Part shown: in pieces, positions 35,420 through 51,500 of the stretch
Position numbering within the stretch: position 1 is the stretch's first letter
How the letters are laid out: every line of letters begins with the position of its first letter
Assembly (NCBI GenBank): GCA_903813345.2
Contig: CAIIXF020000005.1
Span: forward strand, 29,701,375 to 29,765,374
Length of the DNA: 64,000 bases
Direction of reading: 5' to 3'
Source of the DNA: Owenia fusiformis
Lineage: Eukaryota > Annelida > Polychaeta > Sabellida > Oweniidae
Made by a program: the position numbers and the translations under genes
Notes under the pieces: model-generated
What the model was told of the DNA's origin: nothing
Databases searched by the model: none
The model's input: only the letters and a program-made list of their open reading frames with translations

Positions 35420-37225
35420 ATGGAGAATTCTAGTCATCTGAACTCGAGTTGTCACTATGAGTATGCAAACACCGGAACCTGGCATTTTATACTTGTGACA
35501 ACCATATTAGGAATCATAAATGCTGTTGTCATCGGCGGAAATGTACTTATTGTCTCCGCTGTTTTCACGTGCCATAAACTCCGGAGTGTCACCAACTTAT
35601 TTATAGCGTCATTAGCATGTGCGGACTTATTTTTGGGCGTAACGGTGCTGCCCTTTTCTGTTGCCCAGGAAGTGCTGAGTTATTGGATATTCGGGTCATT
35701 TTGGTGTAGTATCTGGCTCGCTGTAGACGTTTGGATGTGTACCGCCTCTATACTGAATTTATGTGTTATCAGTTTGGATCGTTACCTCGCCATTACCAGG
35801 CCATTCAAATATCACGACCTTATGTCACAAGCACGTGGCAAGATTTTTATAGGACTCGTATGGATCATTTCTTTTGTGATATGTCTTCCACCATTGGTTG
35901 GATGGAATGAACAGAGATCATCTATAGTCAAAATAGACCCACCGACAATCCGTCACAATCTTTCTGAGTTTAATGTTGAGTTGCACCGGCTTGGCCTACA
36001 ACCAGAGAACGTAACATATGCCTTTGTTAGCGGAACAGATATGCCTTCTCCACGAACTATATCGTGTGACGATGGACCAAAACGTTGTGAATTGGTCTCG
36101 GAGCCAGGATACATAGTGTATTCAGCATCCGGGTCTTTTTATATTCCCTGCTGTATTTTAGTATTTTTCTATTGGAGAATATATCTAGCCGCCACTAGGG
36201 CAACGAAGGCGCTGAAACGAGGTACCATAACGACTAAGTCACATACGAGAAAAGGAGATTACTCACCAAATAGCGAGGTTTCTGTTACACTGCGCGTTCA
36301 CCGAGGAGGGAGCAAGCAATTTGCGGAATCTCCTTCTCTCCAATCTCGAGGCAGTGTGCGAAGCTACACAGGGAGCATTCGCAGCCAGCAAAACGGAAGT
36401 TCGTCGTGGGGGTCTGGACAAAATGGAAGTGTAAAAAGCACTAAAAGACATGCTGCATTAACGACTAGTCGATCGAAGAGGTCTCGATCTAGAGCCTCGT
36501 ATACACCCATTAATGCCTCTATCAATGAGCATGAACATGAATTGCCCGAGAAAGCAGCGACAGAAGTCACACCATCACCTAAAGCGAGGCATAGCATGCC
36601 GTGCCCAAGCCTTCCACGAAACTTTTCCATCACCAGTGATACAAATGACTTTGAATCTAAGACGATTACAAAAATGGAATCGGAGAAACCGTATATCACT
36701 ATCCCAGAAAGGGGCAAAAAACATCGAAAATGCCGCAGTCAACCAATCAATTCATACAGTATAGATGGTGAGAACATTTCCATCACTTCAAGACGAGGTA
36801 CAAAGGCGTCTTATTCACAAATATATGCTAAGGAAACCCATAAAGCACAAGTTAAAAATCAATTCAAACGATTTCATCGCGAGAAAAAGGCAGCAAAAAC
36901 CTTGGCAGTAATTGTTGGTGTTTTCATTTTGTGTTGGCTGCCATTTTTTACAGTGTATCTAATCGGTGCCTTCTGTAAGGACTGCACCCCACCCTTGGTA
37001 TTTTCCATATTTTTCTGGTTAGGGTATTGTAATTCCGCGTTAAACCCTTGTATATATGCTCTGTTTTCAAAAGATTATAGATATGCCTTTAAGAACCTCA
37101 TATGTTGCAACTTACAGAAGGTGAATCTCATTCTTAGAGGACCACGTGGCCTTATCTTTCGTAAGCCAACATTTTCAACTTCCCAATCCGCTTCCAAAGA
37201 AAGTAGTAGTACTTCCAGCTCCTGA
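35420..37225 (+). CDS. Octopamine receptor, OAMB / alpha1-adrenergic-like GPCR
   Basis: An intronless 601-residue class A receptor. The start is the ATG at 35420; the open frame extends one GTG codon further upstream, which is not a credible start. Seven membrane segments are evident. Key residues from the ATG: Asp103 in TM3 (AVDVWMC, amine anchor), DRY 120-122, Cys96 at the top of TM3, Ser235 and Ser239 in TM5 (YSASGSFYIP, catechol/phenol contacts), CWLPFF 505-510 in TM6, and NPCIY 542-546 in TM7. The TM6-7 stretch FFTVYLIGAFC..FFWLGYCNSALNP matches the arthropod OAMB class, and the REKKAAKT motif before TM6 is shared with alpha1-adrenergic receptors. This class usually couples to Gq/calcium. 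The third intracellular loop is long (~230 residues), Ser/Arg-rich and probably phosphorylated. The second extracellular loop is also long (~65 residues), with N-glycosylation sites. A mollusc-type octopamine or a noradrenaline receptor are the alternatives. Confidence 0.93.
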   Translation: MENSSHLNSSCHYEYANTGTWHFILVTTILGIINAVVIGGNVLIVSAVFTCHKLRSVTNLFIASLACADLFLGVTVLPFSVAQEVLSYWIFGSFWCSIWLAVDVWMCTASILNLCVISLDRYLAITRPFKYHDLMSQARGKIFIGLVWIISFVICLPPLVGWNEQRSSIVKIDPPTIRHNLSEFNVELHRLGLQPENVTYAFVSGTDMPSPRTISCDDGPKRCELVSEPGYIVYSASGSFYIPCCILVFFYWRIYLAATRATKALKRGTITTKSHTRKGDYSPNSEVSVTLRVHRGGSKQFAESPSLQSRGSVRSYTGSIRSQQNGSSSWGSGQNGSVKSTKRHAALTTSRSKRSRSRASYTPINASINEHEHELPEKAATEVTPSPKARHSMPCPSLPRNFSITSDTNDFESKTITKMESEKPYITIPERGKKHRKCRSQPINSYSIDGENISITSRRGTKASYSQIYAKETHKAQVKNQFKRFHREKKAAKTLAVIVGVFILCWLPFFTVYLIGAFCKDCTPPLVFSIFFWLGYCNSALNPCIYALFSKDYRYAFKNLICCNLQKVNLILRGPRGLIFRKPTFSTSQSASKESSSTSSS

Positions 37226-37482
37226 TCGAAGCTATGTAGGGTACACGATGGTTATAGATAGATACTATATCTTAGTCTTTTCAACGTTACACGTGATTGG
37301 AACCAAAAATCTGTACGAGTTTATTTTTGCTCGCCGCGTGATGAATGATTGTTTCATCGAACGGTAATCCAAGCAGTGATTGAACCACTTAGCTGAAATC
37401 GAACGTTGTTTCCATATCATACAGTATATTATTCAGAACCGCTCATGTTGTAGCTTTGATCCTTGAATGGAGCGAATTTCAA

Positions 37483-37488
37483 AATAAA
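37483..37488 (+). terminator. Likely poly(A) signal of the receptor gene
   Basis: AATAAA lies about 260 bases after the receptor stop codon and is the first canonical signal on this strand. Confidence 0.5.
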
Positions 37489-37499
37489 CCATTCAGACT

Positions 37500-40400
37500 T
37501 TGATTTTCCTATCAAGAAGTAAACAGATTAAAATCTATGGTACTCAAGTCGTAGTTTTTAAAGAACTTTTTCAAATTAAGCTCATCTTTTAAGGGAAATA
37601 AGATTTGTAATTGTATATGGTCCATCGATAATGCTATTAACATGTTGGACCACTTCCGTCCTATCTTCAAAAGGGAATAAGCATGCTACCAAAATACGAA
37701 CATAAGTAATATACAGCTGCAGCTAATGAAACTGTTTCAACCGGTGAACAAATACTTTCAACTGACCAGTACATACTCGTATAGATAAATAACATGTATT
37801 GACCGTGAACATCATGTTCATTTACTTCTAGTTCACCAACGAAATGTATAACTTCTTAAAAAATAAACTTCCAGATAAAAGCAGTCAACGTGTATTTTGA
37901 AAAATGCACGACGTGGATGAGTTGACTTAGTGTTCAATACAAGTTTATTTAGAAGTATGTTTGGGAGGCATTTTTTGTTTTGTAGATGTAATCACTTAAA
38001 ATGGACATTGCTAGAAAAATGTTAGATCAAACATACTTAAAAGAAGTCAATGTAAAACTGAAAAAAGTTCAAATTTGAAACAATAATTTGTCATATTTAG
38101 AGATATTTCGGTTTGTTTTCCATACATGACCGAGTGTGCTCTCAGATTATGTTTCTGTCTCGCTGTGTATTCTAGATCTGTTATGTACTTTATGTCCCAT
38201 TAAGAAAAACATGTTGATCAAATAATGAAACAATTATAAAATCAAATACATCATGCCATAGCTGATCTATTGTTTATATACGTTCGTCTAGTACTTGTAG
38301 ACTTGTTGACATATGAGACAGTACTATAATCTCCTTTAAGACGTATCGCTTACCCTGTCACATAACCTCAAATACACGTCCGATTTATTTTGCATAAAGA
38401 TTAATAAATACGTCGTATGATGATTAACTGGTCAAAACATAATATGCGGTAAACATATTTTAACTGGATAACGGATTAATAAATTGGAACACTCAACATT
38501 GTGTAGATAAGGCTGTATATAATATTATATACATATTGTCTCGAATAAAAATGGAAAACGATAACAATTTGATATTTATGCGCATCGTAAAATAAGTCTT
38601 AAAATTTGATGATGGTTTATCCCTTGCACGAGATTATATAATGTAAATTCGTGCATGTAGGTCGCTGAAACATTACCGCAAGCCTTACACGAAATGCCAA
38701 GGGTTGTTGATATGGTAAACTGGTTAAGGTGCAACTAATTGATTTTGGTAAAACATCGATTCCACAAGGATTGACGAAATTAAGTAAATGCGAGTGGCAC
38801 CTTGATTGCTCGTTGATGGCTGATGTAAAACACGTTAAGTGTTTCATATCAATGGTTAGGCACAAGTTTATGATGTAAGGATTGTTTTTTATGAATACTT
38901 GATATTGGTCTGATATTTCAACGATACATATCTAATGTATGACTATTCAAATGTGATATATTAGGCTAAAAGCCTGAGGTAAGTTTGGTAGATCTAACGT
39001 TATAGAATCTTAACCAAAAAAGTATTGTCCAGACAACGACAATATTAAGGTTAAGCATTCAGTTTTGATTGTGATAAATCTGTATATTATTCAGTTTTTA
39101 TTTGAGCGCAATACTTTTCTTCTTAGCTTGAATACAAGCAAATTATGAAATATCTTATATCAATTCTAGCTAGGTATAATTTGAGTTTGCGCACGAGATC
39201 AAGAAAATGATTATTTGTATATTTGATGAGCACTGTACATGTATGTCTTTACTCTACATCCGTCCAAATTACACATACTTTGACCGTCTCACGAGCCCAT
39301 CTTCTTTACTAAAAATGATAGACATATACATCTAGGTCCTCATTCGTATGATATAAGAAAAGTCTAGGTGAGATACGTGGGCCGTTCATTTAGATTTTTT
39401 CAGAAGAGTAGAAGTAAAAGCATTTGTATTCCTAGTTATTGAACGACCCTTGTACTGAATATACAGCGTATCATTCATTCACATCTCAAATTACCATTTA
39501 TCTATTATTTATTGTATTTGATTATATCTTTATAGTGTTTTACCTTTTTCTCTGTATATATTGCTTTGTGATCATGAAAAATAGTGATAATTCATTCATT
39601 CAACATTTTATTCTCAGTCAATCAAAATGATTTTTCTTCCTCTTGTGTAATTCTATGAACGAAAAATGATTGAGTAAAATCAGATGACTGGTGCTATTTA
39701 TATTAGAGCTATCATTCTAAATATGATTGGTTGTTATTAATTTTTGTTCATTTGCCAGGAAATAACAAATGAACGTTTAGATTGACACTTGTAAATAGAA
39801 TTGAACAATTTGATTAGATGTTCATCATATCCCCTATTCCCAATGGATACGTTTGATATGGAATATATTCACTTGATATACGCCATTATATTTAAGATAG
39901 AATCAGACATGCAGAGCGTGGCAACCTTTTTAGTGCTCGCTATCTCTAGATTTTCATTGAGGAAGTCTTGATATGAATCTGGATTGAAAAAAATGATCAT
40001 GACTTTGTAATATTGCGTGGTGAAATCATAAATGTTTATGGCGCCACCACTCTATCAGCCTTACATGTATTTGTTGGAAGGTGTATGATTATTTTGTACT
40101 ATAAAACACTGTAAAACAGTACGTTTGTGATTGATATAGTAGCTACAAGGTCGATTTGTCAATGTGTATGTATTAAAGTGTCAGTGTGATGAAGTTACAT
40201 TTTATAGATTGTAGATCTCCCTGATTTGTTTCATCAAAAGTTATTAGATATCCCTCCAAAATTGAAACATGTCTTCTGTGTCTTTTGCCTTGTGTTGAAG
40301 AATATTTAAGAATACAGTCTAATAATAAATAAGTCAAAACGGCAAACTGACACTTTAATCCAATTTGTGTTTATCTATAGCTACAGGTTACCATAACAAC

Positions 40401-41200
40401 CTAAATGATGTTGTACACCAAGGAAAATTATATAGAGTCCCTAATATGATTTATAAGTAACACGTGACTTAATGAATATTACATTGATTATTAAATTGAC
40501 ACTTAGAAAAAACGAAAGGACGTGACATGGTGTTTAAAACGGGAATGATAATTAAAAGAATAGAAGGATGTTGTAGTTATGAAATATCATTGATCTCTTG
40601 AATAGAAGTTCAATGTCAGGATGTAAATGCATTTTAAGGGTACGTGCAATCAAAAGTAAATTAATTGATGTATGATATATATATATATTTAGATTATTTA
40701 TAATTAAAGTAAATACCACAATGGAATTGTATATAATAATTTAAGAATAAAATATTTATAATGCAGATCCTGGTTTGTTTTGTATTTAATTACTATTATT
40801 AGGTCACCGGGTCATAGAACCACATGTTGGTGTTGTGAAATACTACACTCAACAATAGCATGATAAATAAGGATATTTGTTCATTTTACTGATGGCATAT
40901 ATATATTTCATGTCGTCTTCTATATCCTACCCGATGTACCTGACGGACTTATTATTGAGATAATGAGATCTGGATAGGACCGGGTCAGGTCGTCTAGAGG
41001 GAATTTTGGAACGTATATTATAATAATTGTTAATTTGTTATATATAACTGCGAAATTGTACACTTTTCTACAAACGTTAGGAAACTGTTGGTCTGCTTTC
41101 GGACCACGCGTTTGAATTGAAGAACAACGAACAGTCCTAAACTATAGGCAGACTGTACCACACTACTCAAAGGGTACACCCGGTTGTCAAGCTTACGTGA
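37500..41200. other. Spacer between receptor and amylase
   Basis: No gene, RNA or structured repeat could be supported. Open frames (38617-38865 on -, 39439-39630 on +) are short and featureless. The sequence is AT-rich with AATAAA-like strings. Confidence 0.5.
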
Positions 41201-41214
41201 AGGGGTGTGTACAC

Positions 41215-41342
41215 GCTATCTATCTTATCTCTTCTCAGTATTATCAAATTGCCCTTCTCAATCTTATCAAACCCTTGTTATTTAACGTCAGCAGCTTCAA
41301 ATTATCGTATCACATCAAATTATCAAATTAGAACACACCGAC
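41215..41342 (+). promoter_or_regulatory. GATA-site cluster just upstream of amylase start
   Basis: Five copies of TTATC (GATAA on the other strand) lie at 41225-41229, 41241-41245, 41264-41268, 41302-41306 and 41320-41324, the last ending 18 bases before the ATG. Further TATC strings occur at 41217-41224. GATA4/5/6-type factors drive gut-endoderm genes in many animals, so a role in amylase expression is plausible. The segment may lie in the promoter or in the 5' untranslated region; no clear TATA box was identified. Confidence 0.5.
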
Positions 41343-45435
<4,093 letters not shown>

Positions 45436-45439
45436 AACT

Positions 45440-47350
45440 CAAATACATAACCATTGTATAAGAATTTGACGCTATTATTTTTAAGAAATTATTTATTATA
45501 TATTGGATTTTGTATTGTCAAAGTTCATTCTGTATATTTTACATGGTCGTAGCCAGGCAAGAGGCATGCGAATCAATGGCCTCGCCAAAAATTCTCAGAA
45601 AAATCACATAGATAAATTGGCGTAGCTTAACCCTGCGCGCAGAGTCTGGTAATAAACTACCCTCTGACTAGTATAGACTATATTGCAGTTTAGCAGCCCC
45701 GCCCCCACGACCGATGCCCGTGACAGCTCGGGTCATAAATCATTTCATAGTTTTTTACAGTTTCACTAAAAAGGAAATTCAAGGAGAAACATTTGCCAAA
45801 GAGTTTGCAAGGTTTGTTATTTAACCTGCAATGCAGCATATTAACCATACAGGTTGATATTCATTATGGTTCTATTTATAGTTCTCCCTCAACTGTCACC
45901 CTGAAATCATTATTTTGAAGAGTGTCATCAGTTTCACTGAATTTAGCAATAACCATTCTAGGTTGAATTGAATATGTATAAAATGCGTATTATATACTGT
46001 GTTTTGATTGGCATTGGCTGGAATGTGATACATCATGCTTAGCTTTGGGTGAAAAAGTAATGAAGTTGATATGCCAACCATAGAATTGACCAATTGGATT
46101 GCTTAAAGCTGAACTCCAAAAGTAAATAAATATATTTTAACTATAATCTATGTACATTTAAATCTATGAACAAATAAAAAAGTTATCACCTTTAATTCCT
46201 GAACACCCTGTATAAAAATCATTTATCACCTCTCAATATTTCCAACCTTGGAAAGTCACAGATAGGTAATAATGTAAATCAGTTGAATTAAGATGTAATT
46301 ACATGATTAACAGCGTCGTCGTGTTCCTCTGAGAGTAACAATATTTTATAAGATTAAGTCTTCAGAGTCTATAAGAATATGTCATAAATCATATGTAAGT
46401 GTGAGTAGGCGAGAGAGAATGGCGGAAATGACAAGGGTGCGCATGCAATTTTTCTTACGATGGTTTTCCATGTAGAGTGCAATTCCTTCTTACGGGATTA
46501 GATTGCTTCCTGGTTGGATAATCTGAATTATTTATAGCTATTCAAATAGCTTTAATAAAATGTCGATTTCTGTTCAGTTGTTCTAGACTCAAAGGAGACC
46601 ATATTGTAGTAGTGGCAACGGAAACATAAACAATACAGTTGACCCCTAAGGAATCAGACAGTGTGCATTAATCGGTCTCTGTGACCAAGATAAATCGAAT
46701 CCTTACGCATTTGACAGAAGTGTAGTTTTTGCGAATGACGTTATTGATGGTGTATTATAGAGTATATGCGGGCAAACAGATGCTGTAAGATGCTAAAAAG
46801 CCTCTAACCTTAAACTCGTGTGTAAGTGACCTTAACCGAGACAATAAACATGGAATAAATTCACATTTTTTCATCATTTAATGAGGAAGGAGTATTAGCC
46901 ATCAGCTGACGATTTAATAATCATAACCATCTGAAATGTCTACCACGTAACTCAAAGAAAAGCTTGTTTACCGCTTTTCCATGTGGTATGAATGAACTAC
47001 ATGTATATCTAGAATCATTTGATTCTCTGCCATGGTTACTGGGGAGAGATGGATAGGCGATTATTTGTAGGTTTGCCTGTTGATGGTGATGTCATTTTTA
47101 GGGTCACCACCATCCGTGATAATGAATGAAGTTTTATTCATGTCATTCCAGCTGAAGTTTCAACTTTCAGACCCTTTGTCCAGCGACTGTAGAAGGTACA
47201 CAGATGGTTTGGTCTTCGATTAACCGAGGCAACGAATACTTGATTTGGCTTGACCAACTTGCATTCTACTCAAATGATACCTTATACCAAGCAGCTACAC
47301 ACTGCTATCTGCTTTACTTGTCAGCAATGACAACAGAGACTGTATATCTA
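45440..47350. other. Spacer after amylase
   Basis: No coding region is supported. A lone CAGGGTG-type terminus (GAACACCCTG-TA) is at 46202-46213 without a detectable partner. Confidence 0.5.
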
Positions 47351-47355
47351 TGTGA

Positions 47356-48058
47356 ACAGTTTCCTACGTTCAACATTCCTAATTATACGAGGAACCATTT
47401 TCACTCTCACTTGTTAAAAGTTGGTTACTTTACTGTATGGACTTGTGTTGAACGAAAACAGAGAATGTACGGGGACAGTTTCTTTTCGTTCAACATCCCA
47501 ACTATACAGGAACCATTTTCACTCTCACTTGTTAAAAGTTGGGTACTTTACTGTATGGACTTGTGTTGAACGAAAACAGAGAATGTAAGGGGAAAGTTTT
47601 TTTCGTTCAACATCCCAACTATACAGGAACCATTTTCACTCTCACTTGTTAAAAGTTGGGTACTCTACTGTATCGACTTATGAGCAACGAAAAAAGAGAA
47701 TGTAAGAGGACAGTTTCTTTCGTTCAACATCCCAATTATACAGGAACCATTTTCACTTCCACATGTTAAAAGTTTGGTACTTTACTGTATGGACTTATGA
47801 GCAACAAAAACAGAGAATGTAATGAGTTTCTTTCATTCAACATCCCAAATTATACAGGAACCATTTTCACTCTCCCATGTTAAAAGTTTGGTACTTTACT
47901 GTATGGACTTGTGTGAAACGAAAACAGAGAATGTAATTGGACAGTTTCTTTCGTTCTACATCCCAATTATACAGGAACCATTTTCACTCTCCCATGTTAA
48001 AAGTTGGGTATTTTACTGTTTTGACTTGTGTGCAACGAAAACAGAGAATGAGAATGGA
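47356..48058 (+). repeat. 117-base minisatellite, six units
   Basis: Six head-to-tail units begin near 47358, 47475, 47593, 47711, 47825 and 47941. Each reads ACAGTTTCTTTCGTTCAACA, TCCCAA.TATACAGGAACCA, TTTTCACTC..TGTTAAAAGT, GGGTACTTTACTGTATGGAC and ends ACGAAAACAGAGAATGTA. Divergence is modest. Open frames 47204-47569 and 47822-48088 run through the units and change frame between them, so they are not genes. Confidence 0.92.
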
Positions 48059-48509
48059 GAGGTTCATGGAAGACATTTAAGAAAATAATAAATGGCAACA
48101 AATATTCACTTGAGAAATGTTCATTGACCTGATTATAATGCAGTGAGTAAATCGCTATTGTGTACAAAGTAGTAATAGTGCAAGCAAGCATCTTTATAGC
48201 GTTTTATTTCCTCAGGGGACTGTTTGATGATTTAAGACGCTTTGTTAAGAATTATTCGCACTCTTCCAGTTATACAAATGACACAAATCTTATGAATAAT
48301 GAGTCATCTTAATAATCAAACGTAGATAATCATTCAAAAACGGATTAATATTCCATAAGGTATGTATCAAATTTTCATTATTTTAAAACAGAGTTTCAGT
48401 AATTCTTTTTGGTACAATTAAAAAGGAAAACATGTATAATGACTATTGGCGTAAATATATACTATACCTTGATTGTATTTGTAGATTACAGTTCAAGAAA
48501 ACAGATAAA

Positions 48510-51500
48510 ATGTTATTTATTTGCATGCTGATTGTGGCAATCGCCTATGCCCAGGAAAATGCATTGGACAATGGATTTGAATATGATACAAAAACAGGTC
48601 TATACTATCGCATGTTAGAGGATGCAGAGAAGGGTATGTATTTTACATGCAATACAGCAGATTGGTATAACCTGAAATTTGATTGCTAATACGTTGTTAC
48701 AGCAAGTTTGATTGTTGATTTTGGTTTGATGTAGTTTTGTGCTTACCTTTGCGCTTTTCTCATAATGGTTAGTTGATGTGGTAAGACTATCAATCATTAC
48801 GTATGGACAATTGTCGTCTGAAAGTATTTTGAATGTTTTTAAGATGGTATGGTGTTGTTTCGATTCTCAAATACATCCATGATGTTTATCAGTGTAAGAA
48901 TAGACAAATTGTTTACATTTTCTTCAATAAACATTCATCATTATAAATACGCAGATTAGAGGCGATGCATGTTGAAAATTGAGTATAATACTTATCAGGA
49001 CCTATATTGAGTTGGGGACCAAAGGCAATCAAGTTAGTAAGTCATTATATCCCGGATCATCTTCAGGGTAATGACGACATTTTCCATATGGCTAATAATG
49101 TATTTGACAACACGCCACTTATTGTAAATTGAATATTAATAAAAGTATACAACCATAAACGGTTATTTGTGACTCACTTGATCCTTGATAATTTTGTTCT
49201 TTGATTGTTTCTGTATTTAGCTTATTTTCAAACAATGTGTATCATCATTATGTCCAGGAGGATAAACACAACCCTTTCTCTCCGAATCTCGCTAGACACA
49301 ACTATTGTTTATATTTAAGATAGGTGCACCAGTGGTTACTTTGAAACGAGTACTTCGAACTACGTCAATTATGACTGCTGTCATTACCTTCAATGTGACG
49401 TTAACACAGTGAACGCTACCCATGTGTATGTTAGAGCTTGTGAAGAACCAATGGTATGGAATATCGATAAATGTTCATGTGACTTCAGACGGCATGTACG
49501 AAGTTGTAGGAATACCCCATCTGAATGCTATGGTGATTATTCTCAATGTATTTTCGTACATTAAGTGTAATTCGGTAAACAGCGATTTTGTTATTCTTTT
49601 TATAGACAAACAGTCGTTATTCATTTAGATAAGTGATCAAATAATTGACCAATTATGCAGTTTAAATTATCCAAGGATATGTTTAAAGTGGCACAAAGAA
49701 TAATACTCGAGAGAGAAATGTGCACTTTTTGTATTTATGAATTTTACTATTATTTTACTACTATTTGAAAATACTAATAATCAGAACATAAATTTTAGAG
49801 ATCGTAGAACCTCCTCCAAGTTGCCCCGCTGTCGACGAACTACCTCCGAGTGGTAAGTAAAATTGTGCATTTTGGGCATGACTGCAAATACTCTGAAAAT
49901 ATGCAAATGAATACTAGATGATTCGGCGATATAATGTTTCAATATCACCTTTTTATATTATCATGCAAATCTTCCTACCCACGTTCTATAAATAGTAATA
50001 TTGATGTGTACTGTTTTAAGTCACATCAATGAATTTGTATTCTACTAAACCTTGAATTGAAATCAAAATCGTTTTGTTAAAGGCAGAATCAGATCTATGT
50101 GGCTGACAAAATTACTAGCAACATTACCAATCTGTTCCTTACAATCTCAAATACAATATCTCCCAAAATATTCATGATATAGTGTACATTGGTGAACTTA
50201 TGATGGATTCAAAGTGCAAAAAAATGGATGAAAATGTTTAGATTCTTCCAAATAATAAGAATGGTAACCATTCTAATAGAAAAATAATGCATTATTGTAA
50301 AAATCTTTAGTTTTCCTGAAATAAAGTGTGCACTTTTGGGAAAATATACATGAAAAAAAAAAAAGCCTGAAATACACGAAAATTGAAACAATTTTTGTTA
50401 GGCTGCTCGCTAGATCTGATTCTCTCTTTCATTATAATGTCGACTTTCTGTTGTTATTTTTTAATTAAAATGTTGCAGAGATGGCGTATTTTACATAACG
50501 GACGAAACATTAAAATCTTTCCGATTATCAACAGATGCAAAGAGGTCTTTTTCGGCTTGCTTTAACCTCAAATTGACCATTTTTTCAAAATCATCTACAA
50601 GTTCTCAGAGGTTGAAATCTGACTTAAGATTGAACTCATAATACTATGAGTAACTAGGTGGTGACATCTTGCCATGTTGATGCCTTGTCTGTTTTTTAAA
50701 TTAGAATGTTGCAGGGATGGAGTATTTTACATTCCGGATGAAACATTAAAATCTTTTCGATTATCAAGAGATGCGAAGTCAGCGGAGCCAATAGAATGTC
50801 CATTTGAACAGACGTTTGACCTCGAAGAGTGTGCGTGTACTGGGGATGTACCATGTACGTATTTCGGAAAATATTACCGGAATGGGTTAGTAACAGTCGT
50901 TTTAGCATTAATCAACGAAATTCATTTACTAAATGAATGAGTTAGATCTAGTGTTATTGGTCATAGTCCCAACGTAGCGCTGTGATATTCAAAATATGCT
51001 TCCTTATTTACGTTTCTGGTGTTTTTTAATAGTATGGCGCGGCGATTGCGTTTATTTCAACTTTGATGGGAACTACAAGGATAATCTTCAGGCAACATGG
51101 ATGTTTCCTGGAAGTGTAGAATTCAATCCGATCGATCCTCCAATCGCTGATTTCCAAAGGGACGAGAGTTTGGGTCCACTCGTTCTCGCTGGAAGATTTG
51201 TAAACGAGGTAGGTACAGTAACATAATTGCACCATTAGAGTAAATTTGAATTTCACCCTGATTTCTGTAATTTTCAACATATACGAGACCCCTGGTGTCT
51301 GTTTATCTTCATAATTTCAAAACCACACAAGATTTACAAATCACACTTTAGGAAAATTGTGAAATTGATCTCTGCATACTGCCAAATTTTCATGGAAATC
51401 CGTCCATTGAAAAAAAGTTATATCGAAATAAAAAAAATGTGGACGTTTTTGCCCTACCCTGTAGTATGACTTCTAAAAAGGATCAGATAAAAGTGTATCG

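Noticed and set aside
36364-36717. 117-codon - strand frame inside the receptor
   Set aside because: Antisense to the low-complexity third-loop coding sequence; no domain.
47204-48088. Two + strand frames of 121 and 88 codons
   Set aside because: They run through the 117-base minisatellite and change frame between units.
49333-49536. Alternative + frames across exon 2 of paralogue 1 starting at a later ATG
   Set aside because: Only the frame giving DCCHYLQC and CEEPMVWN is shared with paralogue 2.
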